Shown here in pieces: positions 1 through 8,221 of a stretch of DNA of 58,643 nt. This stretch comes from Mucilaginibacter sp. UBA5151 (GTDB lineage Bacteria > Bacteroidota > Bacteroidia > Sphingobacteriales > Sphingobacteriaceae). A model generated the notes under the pieces. It made no database searches and had not been told where the DNA came from. It saw only the letters and a list, made by a program, of their open reading frames with translations. The first letter of the stretch is position 1; each line of letters starts with the position of its first letter. The DNA lies in the NCBI GenBank assembly GCA_002413785.1, contig DHXR01000059.1:8384-67026 (forward strand), given 5' to 3'. Made by a program: the position numbers and the translations under genes.

Positions 1-83
1 CCGTTGTTACATGAATTCAATATTAAGAGTGCTGTAGGCACGATCCATTTTAAGCATTAGTAGTCGCCGTATTTTTATGGGTC

Positions 84-182
84 GAACCTACGGTTCTTGG
101 TTTTTTCCCTGTCTTCTTTCAACGGATTAAAATCCGTTGCTATAATATTTATCGAGGCTACGCCCCTTCGGCACCTTAGAAA
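84..182. repeat. Paired-hairpin intergenic element, left copy
   Basis: The stretch has a small hairpin, GAACC-tac-GGTTC (84-96), then the perfect 18-base palindrome AACGGATTAAAATCCGTT (121-138), then a GC-rich part with CGCCCCTTCGGC. Read on the minus strand, the order is GC-rich hairpin, A/T spacer ending in GCAACGG, palindrome. The same order occurs on the plus strand at 58598-58643. It looks like a dispersed non-coding repeat. The short reading frames crossing it resemble no protein I know. Confidence 0.6.
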
Positions 183-218
183 ACCACATTTTATCATCAT
201 AATAACATTTTTTTTAAG

Positions 219-237
219 TTTCCCGATAAGCTATCGG
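219..237. repeat. Short palindrome of the CCGATA/TATCGG type
   Basis: TCCCGATA and TATCGGGA form an 8-bp stem around a 3-base loop. A closely related palindrome stands at 50773-50790. No gene lies in 1-377. That stretch holds this hairpin, the element at 84-182 and the repeat at 329-372. Confidence 0.5.
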
Positions 238-328
238 GATGAAATGCTTACCCATACAAAGCGTTATAGAGCCAAAAATGATGTGTGAATGGGTTGATGA
301 AAATGAAATTTATCTAAACATACTCTTC

Positions 329-372
329 AAATCCGCACATCTGAAATCCGCACATCTGCACATTCGCACATC
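329..372. repeat. Degenerate tandem repeat, unit about CCGCACATCTGAAAT
   Basis: AATCCGCACATCTG occurs twice and is followed by a shorter CACATTCGCACATC version. It belongs in style to the stutter repeats found through the window, but I see no complementary second arm, so it is a single-armed copy just past the end of the permease gene. Confidence 0.5.
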
Positions 373-377
373 AAAAA

Positions 378-1619
378 TCACTCATACCGCAAAGCTTCCA
401 CCGGATCAAGGCGGGCTGCTTTTTTTGCCGGGTAAAACCCCGATATTAAGCCTATTAACGTGCACAGTACTATTGCTGCAAACAGCCATCCCCATGGCGC
501 AACAAATGAACCGCTGATGCTGACGGCTATCAGATTTCCCACGGCCATTCCGAGTATTATTCCGGCTATGCCGCCTATCATGCAAATTACAATTGCTTCA
601 ATCAAAAACTGTTTCCGTATTACTGCCGGGGTTGCACCGAGAGCCTTGCGTAAGCCGATCTCGCGGGTACGTTCAGTAACCGAAACCAGCATAATGTTCA
701 TCAGCCCTATGGCTGCGCCGATAAGGGTAATTGCCCCGATTGCAATACCAACATATTTCATTACCGCCAGGTTTCCCGATAACTCCTGCTGAATAGAATC
801 GCTTCTTTGTATTTCAAAATTATTATCATTTGCCACATTCAGGTCCCTTATATTCCTGAAAAGGGAGGTTGCCTCTCCAATGGTGGCGTCGAGCGCCGCG
901 GGGCTGTTCACCATTACAGTGATTGTAAATGAAGGGTTTGAGGTGTTAACTATCTGCTTGGCGCGGAGTACCGGGATAACACAAAACTTATCACCCCCAA
1001 AGCCGGCGCTTGAGCCTTTGGATGCAAATACGCCTATCACCCTGAATTTATTATTACCAATAAATATTGATTTATCTATAGGGTCATCGTCCTTAAAAAG
1101 CCGTTTTTTTATCTCGTTGCCGATAATCACAACGCCTTCGCCATGCTCCAGCTCCGAAGCTGAAAAATTACGGCCGAATGCTAATTTGTATCCGCTGGTG
1201 GTTAAATAATTTTCATTTGTGCCTGCAACAGATAAGTTGGGGTTTGTTTTGCGGCTGTTATATTTTGCAACCGCTGTGCCCGAAACCTGTAGATTGATAG
1301 TTGTAAGCACAGGGAGCGTGAATTTCTTTCTGAACTGATCGGCCTGATCATACCTTATGGATGGATATACTTTGCGGTGCCCGCCGTTGCCAAAATTTAA
1401 ACCGGAGCCCCTGTTTTGTATGGTGAAAGAATTGGCCCCTAATCCGGCAAATGCATTATTAAGGGAGGTTTTAACCCCTTCGATGGCTGTTAAAATACCC
1501 ACAAGGGCCATTATGCCAATGGCTATGATCAATGAAGTCAGCGATGTACGTAACCTGTTGCCCGCAATAGACTGTAACGCTATCGAAATATTTTCTTTTA
1601 AGGATGTTTTTACGGCCAT
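378..1619 (-). CDS. ABC transporter permease, MacB/FtsX type
   Basis: The product is a 413-residue inner-membrane permease of the MacB/LolC-like class. A first transmembrane helix (about residues 19-45) follows the NRLRTSL motif usual at the start of this family. A large periplasmic MacB-type core domain runs to about residue 285, and three C-terminal helices form the FtsX domain, with the TERTREIGLRKALGA motif near residues 315-330 and the terminal RLDPVEALRYE. Such permeases dimerise and are driven by a separate ATPase, which would be expected upstream or elsewhere and is not in the window. The substrate (lipoprotein, peptide or drug) cannot be told from sequence. The gene seems to be transcribed alone and has normal length. 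Confidence 0.88.
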   Translation of the reverse strand: MAVKTSLKENISIALQSIAGNRLRTSLTSLIIAIGIMALVGILTAIEGVKTSLNNAFAGLGANSFTIQNRGSGLNFGNGGHRKVYPSIRYDQADQFRKKFTLPVLTTINLQVSGTAVAKYNSRKTNPNLSVAGTNENYLTTSGYKLAFGRNFSASELEHGEGVVIIGNEIKKRLFKDDDPIDKSIFIGNNKFRVIGVFASKGSSAGFGGDKFCVIPVLRAKQIVNTSNPSFTITVMVNSPAALDATIGEATSLFRNIRDLNVANDNNFEIQRSDSIQQELSGNLAVMKYVGIAIGAITLIGAAIGLMNIMLVSVTERTREIGLRKALGATPAVIRKQFLIEAIVICMIGGIAGIILGMAVGNLIAVSISGSFVAPWGWLFAAIVLCTLIGLISGFYPAKKAARLDPVEALRYE

Positions 1620-1736
1620 GGGCTAAAATTAACGAAAACCTGCTGATAAGACTATCAGCTATCATGGTTTGTTACACGGCGGGAAGAGTTTATATTTGGG
1701 GGCTTCTTTTTTAAAGTTTGTCAGCAAGTTTCAACG

Positions 1737-1859
1737 TTATAACTTATTTAAAAAATCTTTAGCAGGGGTGGTTTTTAATTTGCCTTGTTTAATCAATTGC
1801 AGTTCTTTAAATCCCCTTTTCAGGTTACGGATAATTTCCTCTTTAGACGAATTTTCATC
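1737..1859 (-). pseudogene. C-terminal remnant of a small antitoxin-like protein
   Basis: About 40 codons after the stop of the IscA gene read SKEEIIRNL, then KELQLIKQGKLK and TTPAKDFLNKL. This is the form of the C-terminal half of small Bacteroidota antitoxins (usually 70-80 residues, ending in LKxTPAKDLLNEL-like sequence). The N-terminal half is missing. In frame upstream lies only the low-complexity KGKGLKAKGKGLK encoded by the neighbouring repeat, and then iscA read in another frame. I infer that the 5' half was lost and replaced by repeat sequence. An alternative is a short functional peptide, which I think less likely. No toxin partner is visible. Confidence 0.45.
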
Positions 1860-1905
1860 CTTTAACCCTTTACCTTTCGCCTTTAGCCCTTTACCTTTCA
1901 TCTTT
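1858..1905. repeat. Degenerate tandem repeat, unit CCTTTACCTTT
   Basis: CCCTTTACCTTTCGCC, CCCTTTACCTTTCATC and related words follow each other between the antitoxin remnant and the end of the IscA gene. On the plus strand there is almost no G. It is a single-armed stutter repeat. Confidence 0.5.
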
Positions 1906-1908
1906 CCC

Positions 1909-2262
1909 CTACACCGAAAACGATGTCCCGCAACCACAGGTGCTGGCGGCATTGGGGTTATTAAAAGTAAAACCGCGGGCGTTTAAACCATCCTGGAAAT
2001 TGATCTCCATTCCGGCCAGGTATAAGCCATGTGCTTTGTGCATATATACTTTTATTCCATCAATGATAAATTCCTGGTCGCCTTCTTTTTTCTGGTCGAA
2101 ACCTAAAATATAGTTCATACCCGAACAGCCGCCTCCCTCAACGCCAACACGAAGGCCTAAATCATTGCCTATTTCTTGCTGGTCCCTTAATTTCCTTAAT
2201 TCTTTCAGCGCGCCTTCGGTGAAAGTTACAGGCGCAACGGCAGTTTCAACAACAGTACTCAT
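1909..2262 (-). CDS. Iron-sulfur cluster assembly protein, IscA/SufA/ErpA (HesB) family
   Basis: The 117-residue cytoplasmic A-type carrier receives and passes on Fe-S clusters or iron. The three ligand cysteines of the family are visible: one in GGGCSGMNY (about residue 47) and two in the terminal CGCGTSFSV. The usual first helix (FTEGALKELRKLRDQQ) begins near residue 15. Length and motif spacing are normal. Which of IscA, SufA or ErpA it represents cannot be decided here, because no isc or suf genes are adjacent. A TATATTTG promoter box lies upstream on the same strand. Confidence 0.92.
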   Translation of the reverse strand: MSTVVETAVAPVTFTEGALKELRKLRDQQEIGNDLGLRVGVEGGGCSGMNYILGFDQKKEGDQEFIIDGIKVYMHKAHGLYLAGMEINFQDGLNARGFTFNNPNAASTCGCGTSFSV

Positions 2263-2283
2263 CTTATTTTTTATTTAACTACA

Positions 2284-2317
2284 CAAATATAAGGTAAAAT
2301 GCGGATTTTTGTCGCAA
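2284..2317 (-). promoter_or_regulatory. Candidate Bacteroidota promoter for the IscA-type gene
   Basis: On the minus strand TATATTTG (2291 to 2284) matches the -7 box TAnnTTTG. TTG (2317-2315) lies 23 bases further upstream, a little more than the usual 19-21, so the -33 part is weak. The start codon is 22 bases downstream of the box. Confidence 0.45.
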
Positions 2318-2354
2318 CCTGTTTATTTATGACCTCAATTTAACATTCAGCAAA

Positions 2355-2885
2355 ATGAATCTTTTTCCTTATTTATTAGATATTATAAAATATACAATTG
2401 CCGGGCTGGGGGTTGTGTGGATAGCCTTTTACCTTATAAAACCCTACCTTGACAGGGATGAGAAAATACAGATGCTTGAATTCAGGAAAACCATCACTAA
2501 CCAAACCCTGCCATTGCGGTTGCAGGCTTATGAGCGTTTGGTTTTGTTTATTGAGCGCGTTAATCCCGCCAATATGCTGCTTCGGATGAATGCAACTGCC
2601 TACAGCGCTCACGAATTATACAGCCTGATTGCGGAGGATATCCGCAACGAATATCAGCACAATATCACGCAGCAAATTTATGTGAGCAACCGTGCCTGGG
2701 GTGTTATAAAACATGTTAAAGAAGATACACTTGGCATTGTAAACAGTGCAGTAAGATCCTTACCCGAAACAGCAACAGGCCTCGACCTGAGTAAAACCAT
2801 ACTCGGCCATTTAGCCCAGCTGGAAGATAACCCTTATGAACTTGGGGCCAGTATGCTGAGAAAGGATTTGGAGGAATTATTTTAA
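2355..2885 (+). CDS. Membrane-anchored protein of unknown function
   Basis: The product has 176 residues. One hydrophobic helix (about 8-30, with IAGLGVVWIAFYLIKPYL) is followed by a soluble, mostly helical domain with the segments EFRKTITNQTLPLRLQAYER and ADNPYEL-like acidic stretches. I do not recognise an enzymatic motif. I recall short membrane proteins of this build in Bacteroidota genomes, often annotated only as a domain of unknown function. It ends 5 bases before the mutase gene, so the two are probably co-transcribed, but this does not show a shared task. No Shine-Dalgarno sequence is visible before the ATG. Confidence 0.75.
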   Translation: MNLFPYLLDIIKYTIAGLGVVWIAFYLIKPYLDRDEKIQMLEFRKTITNQTLPLRLQAYERLVLFIERVNPANMLLRMNATAYSAHELYSLIAEDIRNEYQHNITQQIYVSNRAWGVIKHVKEDTLGIVNSAVRSLPETATGLDLSKTILGHLAQLEDNPYELGASMLRKDLEELF

Positions 2886-2890
2886 AAGAT

Positions 2891-4438
2891 ATGCCCGGAA
2901 AGAAATTTACAACCACCTCTGGTATTGAGATTAAGGAAGTTTATTGCAGGCCGTCTGCCATGAACGAGCTTCCGGGGGAATTTCCGTTTACCCGCGGGAT
3001 ACAAAAGGATATGTACCGCGGCAAGCCCTGGACCATGCGCCAGTACGCCGGGTTTTCAACTGCCGAAGAATCAAACAAACGTTATCATTACCTGTTAGGT
3101 CAGGGCACAATGGGCCTCTCCGTTGCTTTTGACCTGCCCACACAGATTGGTTACGACTCGGACCATGAGCTTGCCGATGGGGAAGTTGGCAAAGTGGGTG
3201 TAGCTATTGATTCGTTAAAGGATATAGAGATTTTGTTTGATGGGATCGAGCTGAAAAATATTACCACCTCCATGACCATCAATGCCACCGCTCCTATATT
3301 ACTGGCTATGTACATCGCACTGGCAAAAAAACAGGGCGCTGACCTTAAACAATTATCAGGAACCGTCCAGAATGATATATTAAAAGAGTATGCCGCGCGC
3401 GGTACATATATATACCCGCCTGCGGCATCGATGCGGTTGATTACCGATGTGTTTGAATATTGCAGTAAAGAGGCGCCTAAATGGAATACCATTTCCATAT
3501 CTGGCTACCATATTCGCGAAGCAGGATCAACTGCGGTACAGGAACTGGCCTTTACCCTGGCAAACGGCAAAGCCTATTTAAAAGCGGCTATGGATAAAGG
3601 GCTCGATATTAACGTATTCGGAAAAAGATTATCGTTCTTTTTTAATTGCCACAATAATTTTTTTGAAGAAATTGCCAAATTCAGGGCGGCGCGGCGGATG
3701 TGGGCCCACATTACAAAGGATTTGGGTGCGACAGATCCCGGCGCTCAAAAACTGCGGTTTCATACCCAAACCGGCGGATCGACCTTAACCGCGCAGCAGG
3801 CCATGAACAATATTGTAAGGGTAACTACCCAGGCTTTGGCGGCGGTACTGGGCGGTACACAATCTTTACATACCAATGGATACGATGAGGCCATCTCTTT
3901 ACCAACCGAAGCAGCTGCTAAAATTGCCCTGCGCACCCAGCAGATCATTGCGTTTGAAAGCGGCGTTACTGATACGGTTGACCCTTTGGCCGGTTCTTAT
4001 TTTATTGAAGCCCTGACCGGCGAACTGGAAAAAGCGGCCCAGGCTTATATCGATAAAATTGATGCTATGGGCGGTGCAGTGAAGGCAATTGAACAGGATT
4101 ATATCCAGCAGGAGATCGCAGCATCAGCCTATCAGTACCAGAATGAGATAGAAAGCGGCGAAAGGATAATAGTAGGGGTAAACCGTTTCACTGAATCCGA
4201 AGGGCGGGCAATCAATGTTTTCCGCGTGGACGACTCTATCCGTAAAATGCAAACAGAAAAAATTGCGCTCCTAAAATCTGCAAGGGACAACAGTGCTGTT
4301 AAAAATTCGCTTGACCAATTAGGCCACGCGGCAAAAGGGGAACAAAACTTAATGCCTTTTATCCTGGCCGCGGTTGAAAACTATGCCACATTAGGTGAAA
4401 TTGCAGATCAGCTACGCCATGTTTTTGGAGAGCACTGA
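2891..4438 (+). CDS. Methylmalonyl-CoA mutase-type large subunit without cobalamin domain
   Basis: The product has 515 residues and covers only the substrate-binding TIM-barrel half of an acyl-CoA mutase. The C-terminal B12-binding domain (DxHxxG motif) is absent and must come from a separate small subunit, not in this window. Family motifs are clear: PWTMRQYAGFS (residues 46-56), GLSVAFDLPTQIGYDSDHE (75-93), ISISGYH (201-207) and a conserved TGGSTLTAQQ stretch. Tyr52 in RQYAG and Arg170 in ARGTY are the residues I associate with methylmalonyl-CoA specificity, while isobutyryl-CoA type mutases carry Phe/Ile and Gln there. That points to succinyl-CoA/(R)-methylmalonyl-CoA interconversion in propionate metabolism. 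The reading of specificity is from memory of the family. Confidence 0.88.
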   Translation: MPGKKFTTTSGIEIKEVYCRPSAMNELPGEFPFTRGIQKDMYRGKPWTMRQYAGFSTAEESNKRYHYLLGQGTMGLSVAFDLPTQIGYDSDHELADGEVGKVGVAIDSLKDIEILFDGIELKNITTSMTINATAPILLAMYIALAKKQGADLKQLSGTVQNDILKEYAARGTYIYPPAASMRLITDVFEYCSKEAPKWNTISISGYHIREAGSTAVQELAFTLANGKAYLKAAMDKGLDINVFGKRLSFFFNCHNNFFEEIAKFRAARRMWAHITKDLGATDPGAQKLRFHTQTGGSTLTAQQAMNNIVRVTTQALAAVLGGTQSLHTNGYDEAISLPTEAAAKIALRTQQIIAFESGVTDTVDPLAGSYFIEALTGELEKAAQAYIDKIDAMGGAVKAIEQDYIQQEIAASAYQYQNEIESGERIIVGVNRFTESEGRAINVFRVDDSIRKMQTEKIALLKSARDNSAVKNSLDQLGHAAKGEQNLMPFILAAVENYATLGEIADQLRHVFGEH

Positions 4439-4780
4439 AAAATTTAACCGTCAATTGAACATAAAGCCAGGTTGTGTTCAAAAAGCGTTGACTGTTATAA
4501 CTGATATTTTATTTTTCAACAAATCTTAAAATAATGGATAAATAGTTAATAAATTATTGAAATAATTAAAGCGGGAAAAAATAAGGGATTTTTTGTACGA
4601 AATGTAATGATTTAGATTTAATATCCGCAATATTTCGCCTTAATAAATTGTAAATTTATTTCTTTAAAAAGTTAAAATTTAATTTTTTTATCCGCTTTTT
4701 TTATGAATATTCGATGTTCCGTAGCGGCTCCAAAGAAGTGTCGCTGTGGGGTTGGGAATCAATATTTTAATAAAATCAAC
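4439..4780. other. Gene-free AT-rich region upstream of dnaA
   Basis: About 340 bases between the mutase and dnaA are very rich in A and T, with long T runs at 4640-4700. An origin can lie next to dnaA, but I see no cluster of DnaA boxes (TTATnCACA or its complement), only loose partial matches such as TGGATAA. A dnaA promoter is expected here, yet no clean TTG-N20-TAnnTTTG pair was found. The 26 codons in frame upstream of the chosen dnaA start have no DnaA character. Confidence 0.4.
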
Positions 4781-6208
4781 ATGGAAAAAACTTGTACTAA
4801 CGTTTGGAATTGCTGCCTTCAGATCATTAAAGACAACATCCCGGCCCAAAGCTTCAAAACCTGGTTCGAGCCAATAAAAGCTTTAAGGATGGAAGGAAGT
4901 GTTTTGACCATCCAGGTACCAAGTTTGTTTTTTTACGAATGGCTGGAAGAACACTATGTTGGGTTACTCCGGAAAACCATTAAAAAGCAATTAGGCGAAG
5001 ACGGTCGTTTGGAGTATAATATAGTTGTTGAACAATCATCATCAAGCAAGCCATATACTACCAATATTCCGTCGAACGGTAATGGTGCCGAATCAAAAAA
5101 CCAGTATATGCCAATACCCATTTCAATTAACAAGGACATAAAAAACCCTTTTGTAATACCGGGATTAAAGAAACTGAATGTTGATCCGCAGCTAAACCGG
5201 AACTATACTTTCAGTAATTTTGTTGAAGGCGATTGTAACCGCCTGGCACGTTCGGCCGGTTATGCTGTTGCTGCAAAACCAGGTGGCACGTCGTTTAACC
5301 CTTTATTGATCTATGGCGGCGTAGGCCTGGGAAAAACCCACCTTGCCCAGGCCATCGGCAACGAAATAAAACAAACACTGCCCGATAAACTGGTTTTATA
5401 CGTATCGTGCGAGAAATTTACCCAGCAGTTTGTTGACGCCCTGAAACATAATAATATTAATGATTTCGTGAATTTTTACCAGGCTATTGATGTGCTCATT
5501 ATGGACGATGTGCATAATTTTGCCGGTAAAGAAAAAACACAGGATTTCTTTTTCCATATTTTCAACCACCTGCACCAATCAGGCAAGCAGGTAATTATTA
5601 CTTCTGATAAAGCGCCGAAAGATCTGGCAGGTTTGGAAGAACGCCTGCTCTCAAGGTTTAAATGGGGCCTTTCGGCTGATTTGCAGATCCCTGATCTGGA
5701 AACAAGGATGGCTATCCTGAAAAACAAAACCTACCAGGATGGCATTGAATTGTCAAACGATGTAATTGAATACGTTGCACATAACATCGACAATAACGTG
5801 CGTGAACTGGAAGGTGCAATGGTTTCCCTTTTGGCGCAATCAACTTTGAACCGCAAGGAGATCGATTTGAACCTGGCCAAGCAGATGTTAAAGAATTTTG
5901 TGAAAAATTCATCCAAAGAGATTTCAATGGAATTCATCCAGAACCTGGTTTGCGAATATTTTGAAGTGCCGATAGAGATGGTGAAATCACAAACCCGCAA
6001 ACGCGAAATTGTACAGGCACGGCAGATCTCTATGTACCTTGCCAAAGCGCATACCAAAAGCTCATTAAAATCAATTGGCCATTTCTTTGGCGGCCGCGAC
6101 CACTCCACAGTGATCTATGCCTGTCAGACAGTTGAAGATTTGATTGATACCGACAAGAAATTTAAAGGGTATGTAGCTGATATTCAGAAAAAATTAAAGA
6201 TGTCGTAA
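4781..6208 (+). CDS. dnaA: Chromosomal replication initiator protein DnaA
   Basis: With the start at 4781 the protein has 475 residues, the usual length. Domain I covers about residues 1-80 (VWNCCLQIIKDNI, SFKTWFEPI). A low-complexity linker follows (85-135). The AAA+ domain has Walker A GGVGLGKT (179-186) and Walker B VLIMDD (238-243). The C-terminal DNA-binding domain carries the DnaA signature GRDHSTVIYA. An in-frame ATG 78 bases upstream would add 26 residues (with several cysteines and basic residues) not typical of DnaA, so I prefer the downstream ATG in front of MEKTCTNVW. DnaA opens the origin and is its own regulator in many bacteria. Confidence 0.97.
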   Translation: MEKTCTNVWNCCLQIIKDNIPAQSFKTWFEPIKALRMEGSVLTIQVPSLFFYEWLEEHYVGLLRKTIKKQLGEDGRLEYNIVVEQSSSSKPYTTNIPSNGNGAESKNQYMPIPISINKDIKNPFVIPGLKKLNVDPQLNRNYTFSNFVEGDCNRLARSAGYAVAAKPGGTSFNPLLIYGGVGLGKTHLAQAIGNEIKQTLPDKLVLYVSCEKFTQQFVDALKHNNINDFVNFYQAIDVLIMDDVHNFAGKEKTQDFFFHIFNHLHQSGKQVIITSDKAPKDLAGLEERLLSRFKWGLSADLQIPDLETRMAILKNKTYQDGIELSNDVIEYVAHNIDNNVRELEGAMVSLLAQSTLNRKEIDLNLAKQMLKNFVKNSSKEISMEFIQNLVCEYFEVPIEMVKSQTRKREIVQARQISMYLAKAHTKSSLKSIGHFFGGRDHSTVIYACQTVEDLIDTDKKFKGYVADIQKKLKMS

Positions 6209-6216
6209 AGAGCTTG

Positions 6217-6513
6217 TCAGATATATTGCTGAATCACCTGCTGCAATTGTGCTGCCTGTATTACCCCGCTTTGCCGCCATTTGGTTGCGCCGTTTTTAAA
6301 TATCATTAGCGTGGGTACGCTTTGTACCCTGTAGGTATCGGCAGCCGAGGGGTTTTTGTCGATATCGATTTTGATGATGGTCACTTTATCGCCCAGGGCA
6401 TCTTTTACCTGTTTTAATATGGGCGGCATCATTTTACATGGCCCGCACCACTCTGCCGAAAAATCAACAAGTACTGGTTTATCTGATGCAATGATCTCCT
6501 GAAAATTTGCCAT
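6217..6513 (-). CDS. trxA: Thioredoxin
   Basis: The 98-residue cytoplasmic protein has the active-site motif WCGPCK with Cys23 and Cys26, the cis-proline motif VPTLMIF, and the buried Asp in LVDFSAEW. It is the general disulfide reductant, reduced by thioredoxin reductase. It is convergent with dnaA, the two stop codons being separated by only 8 bases, and no clear terminator hairpin lies between. Length is slightly short for the family (about 105) but no element is missing. Confidence 0.93.
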   Translation of the reverse strand: MANFQEIIASDKPVLVDFSAEWCGPCKMMPPILKQVKDALGDKVTIIKIDIDKNPSAADTYRVQSVPTLMIFKNGATKWRQSGVIQAAQLQQVIQQYI

Positions 6514-6651
6514 AATTAATAGGTTTACAGAAAGGTAACGAACAATAAAGTAAAAGGTTTATTTTATTACCTGAAATGAGTACGGTCATTTTTCAAAAAA
6601 AATATTTGTACCTTCAAGTGTTTAATTAACAGCCATTAACCCTTTTACAAT

Positions 6652-7848
6652 ATGCCGAACCTTTACGAACCTTCGCGCAAGCAACGGATACAATCCATTG
6701 ATATTTTGCGCGGCGTTATTATGCTGATAATGGCGCTTGACCATTGCCGCGATTTTTTCCATAACGCCGGTGCTTTCAGCGATCCCACAAATATGACCAC
6801 CACCACTCCGATATTGTTTTTTACCCGCTGGATCACCCATTTTTGCGCACCAAACTTTGTTTTCCTGAGCGGTATATCGGCATACCTTGCAGGCACCCGC
6901 CGCACCAAAAGCGAGTTAAGCAGCTTCCTTATAAAAAGGGGCATTTGGCTTGTTTTTATTGAAGTTGTGATACTCACATTCGCTTTTTCTTTAAATCCAT
7001 TTTACAATTTTTTTATCCTGCAGGTTTTATGGGTGATAGGGCTAAGCATGATCATCCTTGGCCTGCTGGTAAAGGCGCCCTTAAAAGTAATTGCCATTAT
7101 TGGTGCGCTGATCTTCTTCAGCCATGATATACTGGATTACATGCAGCTACCCAAAACAGGCGTTGAGGCTAATTTAATAAAGCTTTTCTTTACTGCCCAC
7201 GGTACTGTTATTCAGCTTAATCAGTCGCATTATATATTTGACCTGTACGCCCTTATCCCGTGGACGGGTGTAATGCTGCTGGGTTATGTTTTTGGCTCGC
7301 TTTATCAATCATCCTTTGACCCGAAACGGCGGAAGAAAATATTGCTTTATACCGGCCTGGCTACCCTTTCCTTATTCGTGGGTTTAAGATACTTTAATAT
7401 CTACGGCGACCCTGAACCCTGGTCGGTACAGCGCACTGGGGTGTTCTCGTTCATGTCGTTTTTAAATGTAAGCAAATACCCGCCATCGTTATTGTATTCC
7501 TGTTTAACACTTGGGGTAGGCTTAGTCGTATTGTCGCTTACCGAGCATATTCAAAACCGGCTGACGGCTATTTTTGTGGCTTACGGGAATGTACCCTTCT
7601 TTTATTATGTATTGCATTTTTACATTATCAGGGCATTGAGTGTTATCGTGTTTTTTGCACAGGGCTACGGCGTCAACCAGATCGTTGCTCCAAAGCGGCC
7701 TTTTTTATTTAATCCGCCAAACTTTGGGTTTCATTTGGGTGGTGTTTACCTGGTATGGCTGTTTGTGATTGCATCGCTGTATTTCCCCTGCAGGTGGTTT
7801 AGCTTGTACAAAAAAACGCATAACCAGTGGTGGCTAAGTTATTTGTAG
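6652..7848 (+). CDS. Integral membrane acyltransferase-like protein (DUF1624 / HGSNAT-like)
   Basis: The 398-residue protein has about ten hydrophobic helices. The N-terminal motif RIQSIDILRGVIMLIMALDH (about residues 12-31) is the signature of the heparan-alpha-glucosaminide N-acetyltransferase-like/DUF1624 membrane family, in which a His of the first helices is thought to take part in acyl transfer across the membrane. The substrate here is unknown, and a cell-envelope sugar is only a guess. The gene stands alone between the divergent trxA and the convergent aminopeptidase. The chosen ATG is the first in frame and is followed directly by the basic segment before helix 1. Confidence 0.8.
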   Translation: MPNLYEPSRKQRIQSIDILRGVIMLIMALDHCRDFFHNAGAFSDPTNMTTTTPILFFTRWITHFCAPNFVFLSGISAYLAGTRRTKSELSSFLIKRGIWLVFIEVVILTFAFSLNPFYNFFILQVLWVIGLSMIILGLLVKAPLKVIAIIGALIFFSHDILDYMQLPKTGVEANLIKLFFTAHGTVIQLNQSHYIFDLYALIPWTGVMLLGYVFGSLYQSSFDPKRRKKILLYTGLATLSLFVGLRYFNIYGDPEPWSVQRTGVFSFMSFLNVSKYPPSLLYSCLTLGVGLVVLSLTEHIQNRLTAIFVAYGNVPFFYYVLHFYIIRALSVIVFFAQGYGVNQIVAPKRPFLFNPPNFGFHLGGVYLVWLFVIASLYFPCRWFSLYKKTHNQWWLSYL

Positions 7849-7992
7849 GATTTTGGATTAACCCGCTTTGCCATTGACAACGGTTAAGCAAGCTAATAGT
7901 TTCAGGGCGAACACATTAAGATATTTCAATTCTGATATCGTTCCAAATCTGTCCAACGTGTTGTAAGAAATCACGCCGAAATATAAAAACAG

Positions 7993-8160
7993 CGCCGTTA
8001 GGTGCGAAATATTGGTAGATAATATTAAAAAGGATTTAGCGTGCGGTACGAAACGAACGAAACGGCATTAGATCTGATGCATGGCGGGGGTTAGGTACCT
8101 ACGGCACACAAGGTCTGGCTGGTCTGCATTTCTACCAATATTTGCCCCCAAAAAGGGCCT
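7993..8160. repeat. Intergenic element with 13-bp terminal inverted repeat
   Basis: AAATATTGGTAGA (8007-8019) and TCTACCAATATTT (8131-8143) are perfect inverted copies 111 bases apart. Inside each, GCCGTTAGGTGC and GGTACCTACGGC are imperfect inverted partners. A small GC hairpin (GCCCCCAAAAAGGGC) closes the right end. The gene-free stretch 7849-8221 holds nothing else I can support. I recall elements with TACCAATATTT ends as frequent in Bacteroidota intergenic regions. Confidence 0.55.
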
Positions 8161-8221
8161 TATCAAGTGATTATTGACACCTTTAACTCCATTTGAGCCT
8201 CTTTTTAATGCGTTTGGCCTG

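Noticed and set aside
97..517. Short plus-strand frames before and over the permease 3' end
   Set aside because: They cross palindromes and the antisense of the permease gene, lack family character, and have no promoter.
1669..1697. TTTG-N18-TATATTTG on the plus strand, a promoter-like pair
   Set aside because: No plus-strand gene follows until 2355, and the region between is antisense to the IscA gene. In A/T-rich intergenic DNA such a match can arise by chance; an antisense RNA cannot be shown.
4439..4780. Replication origin next to dnaA
   Set aside because: The region is A/T-rich, but I find no cluster of DnaA boxes and no GC-skew evidence can be computed here. Kept only as an AT-rich gap.
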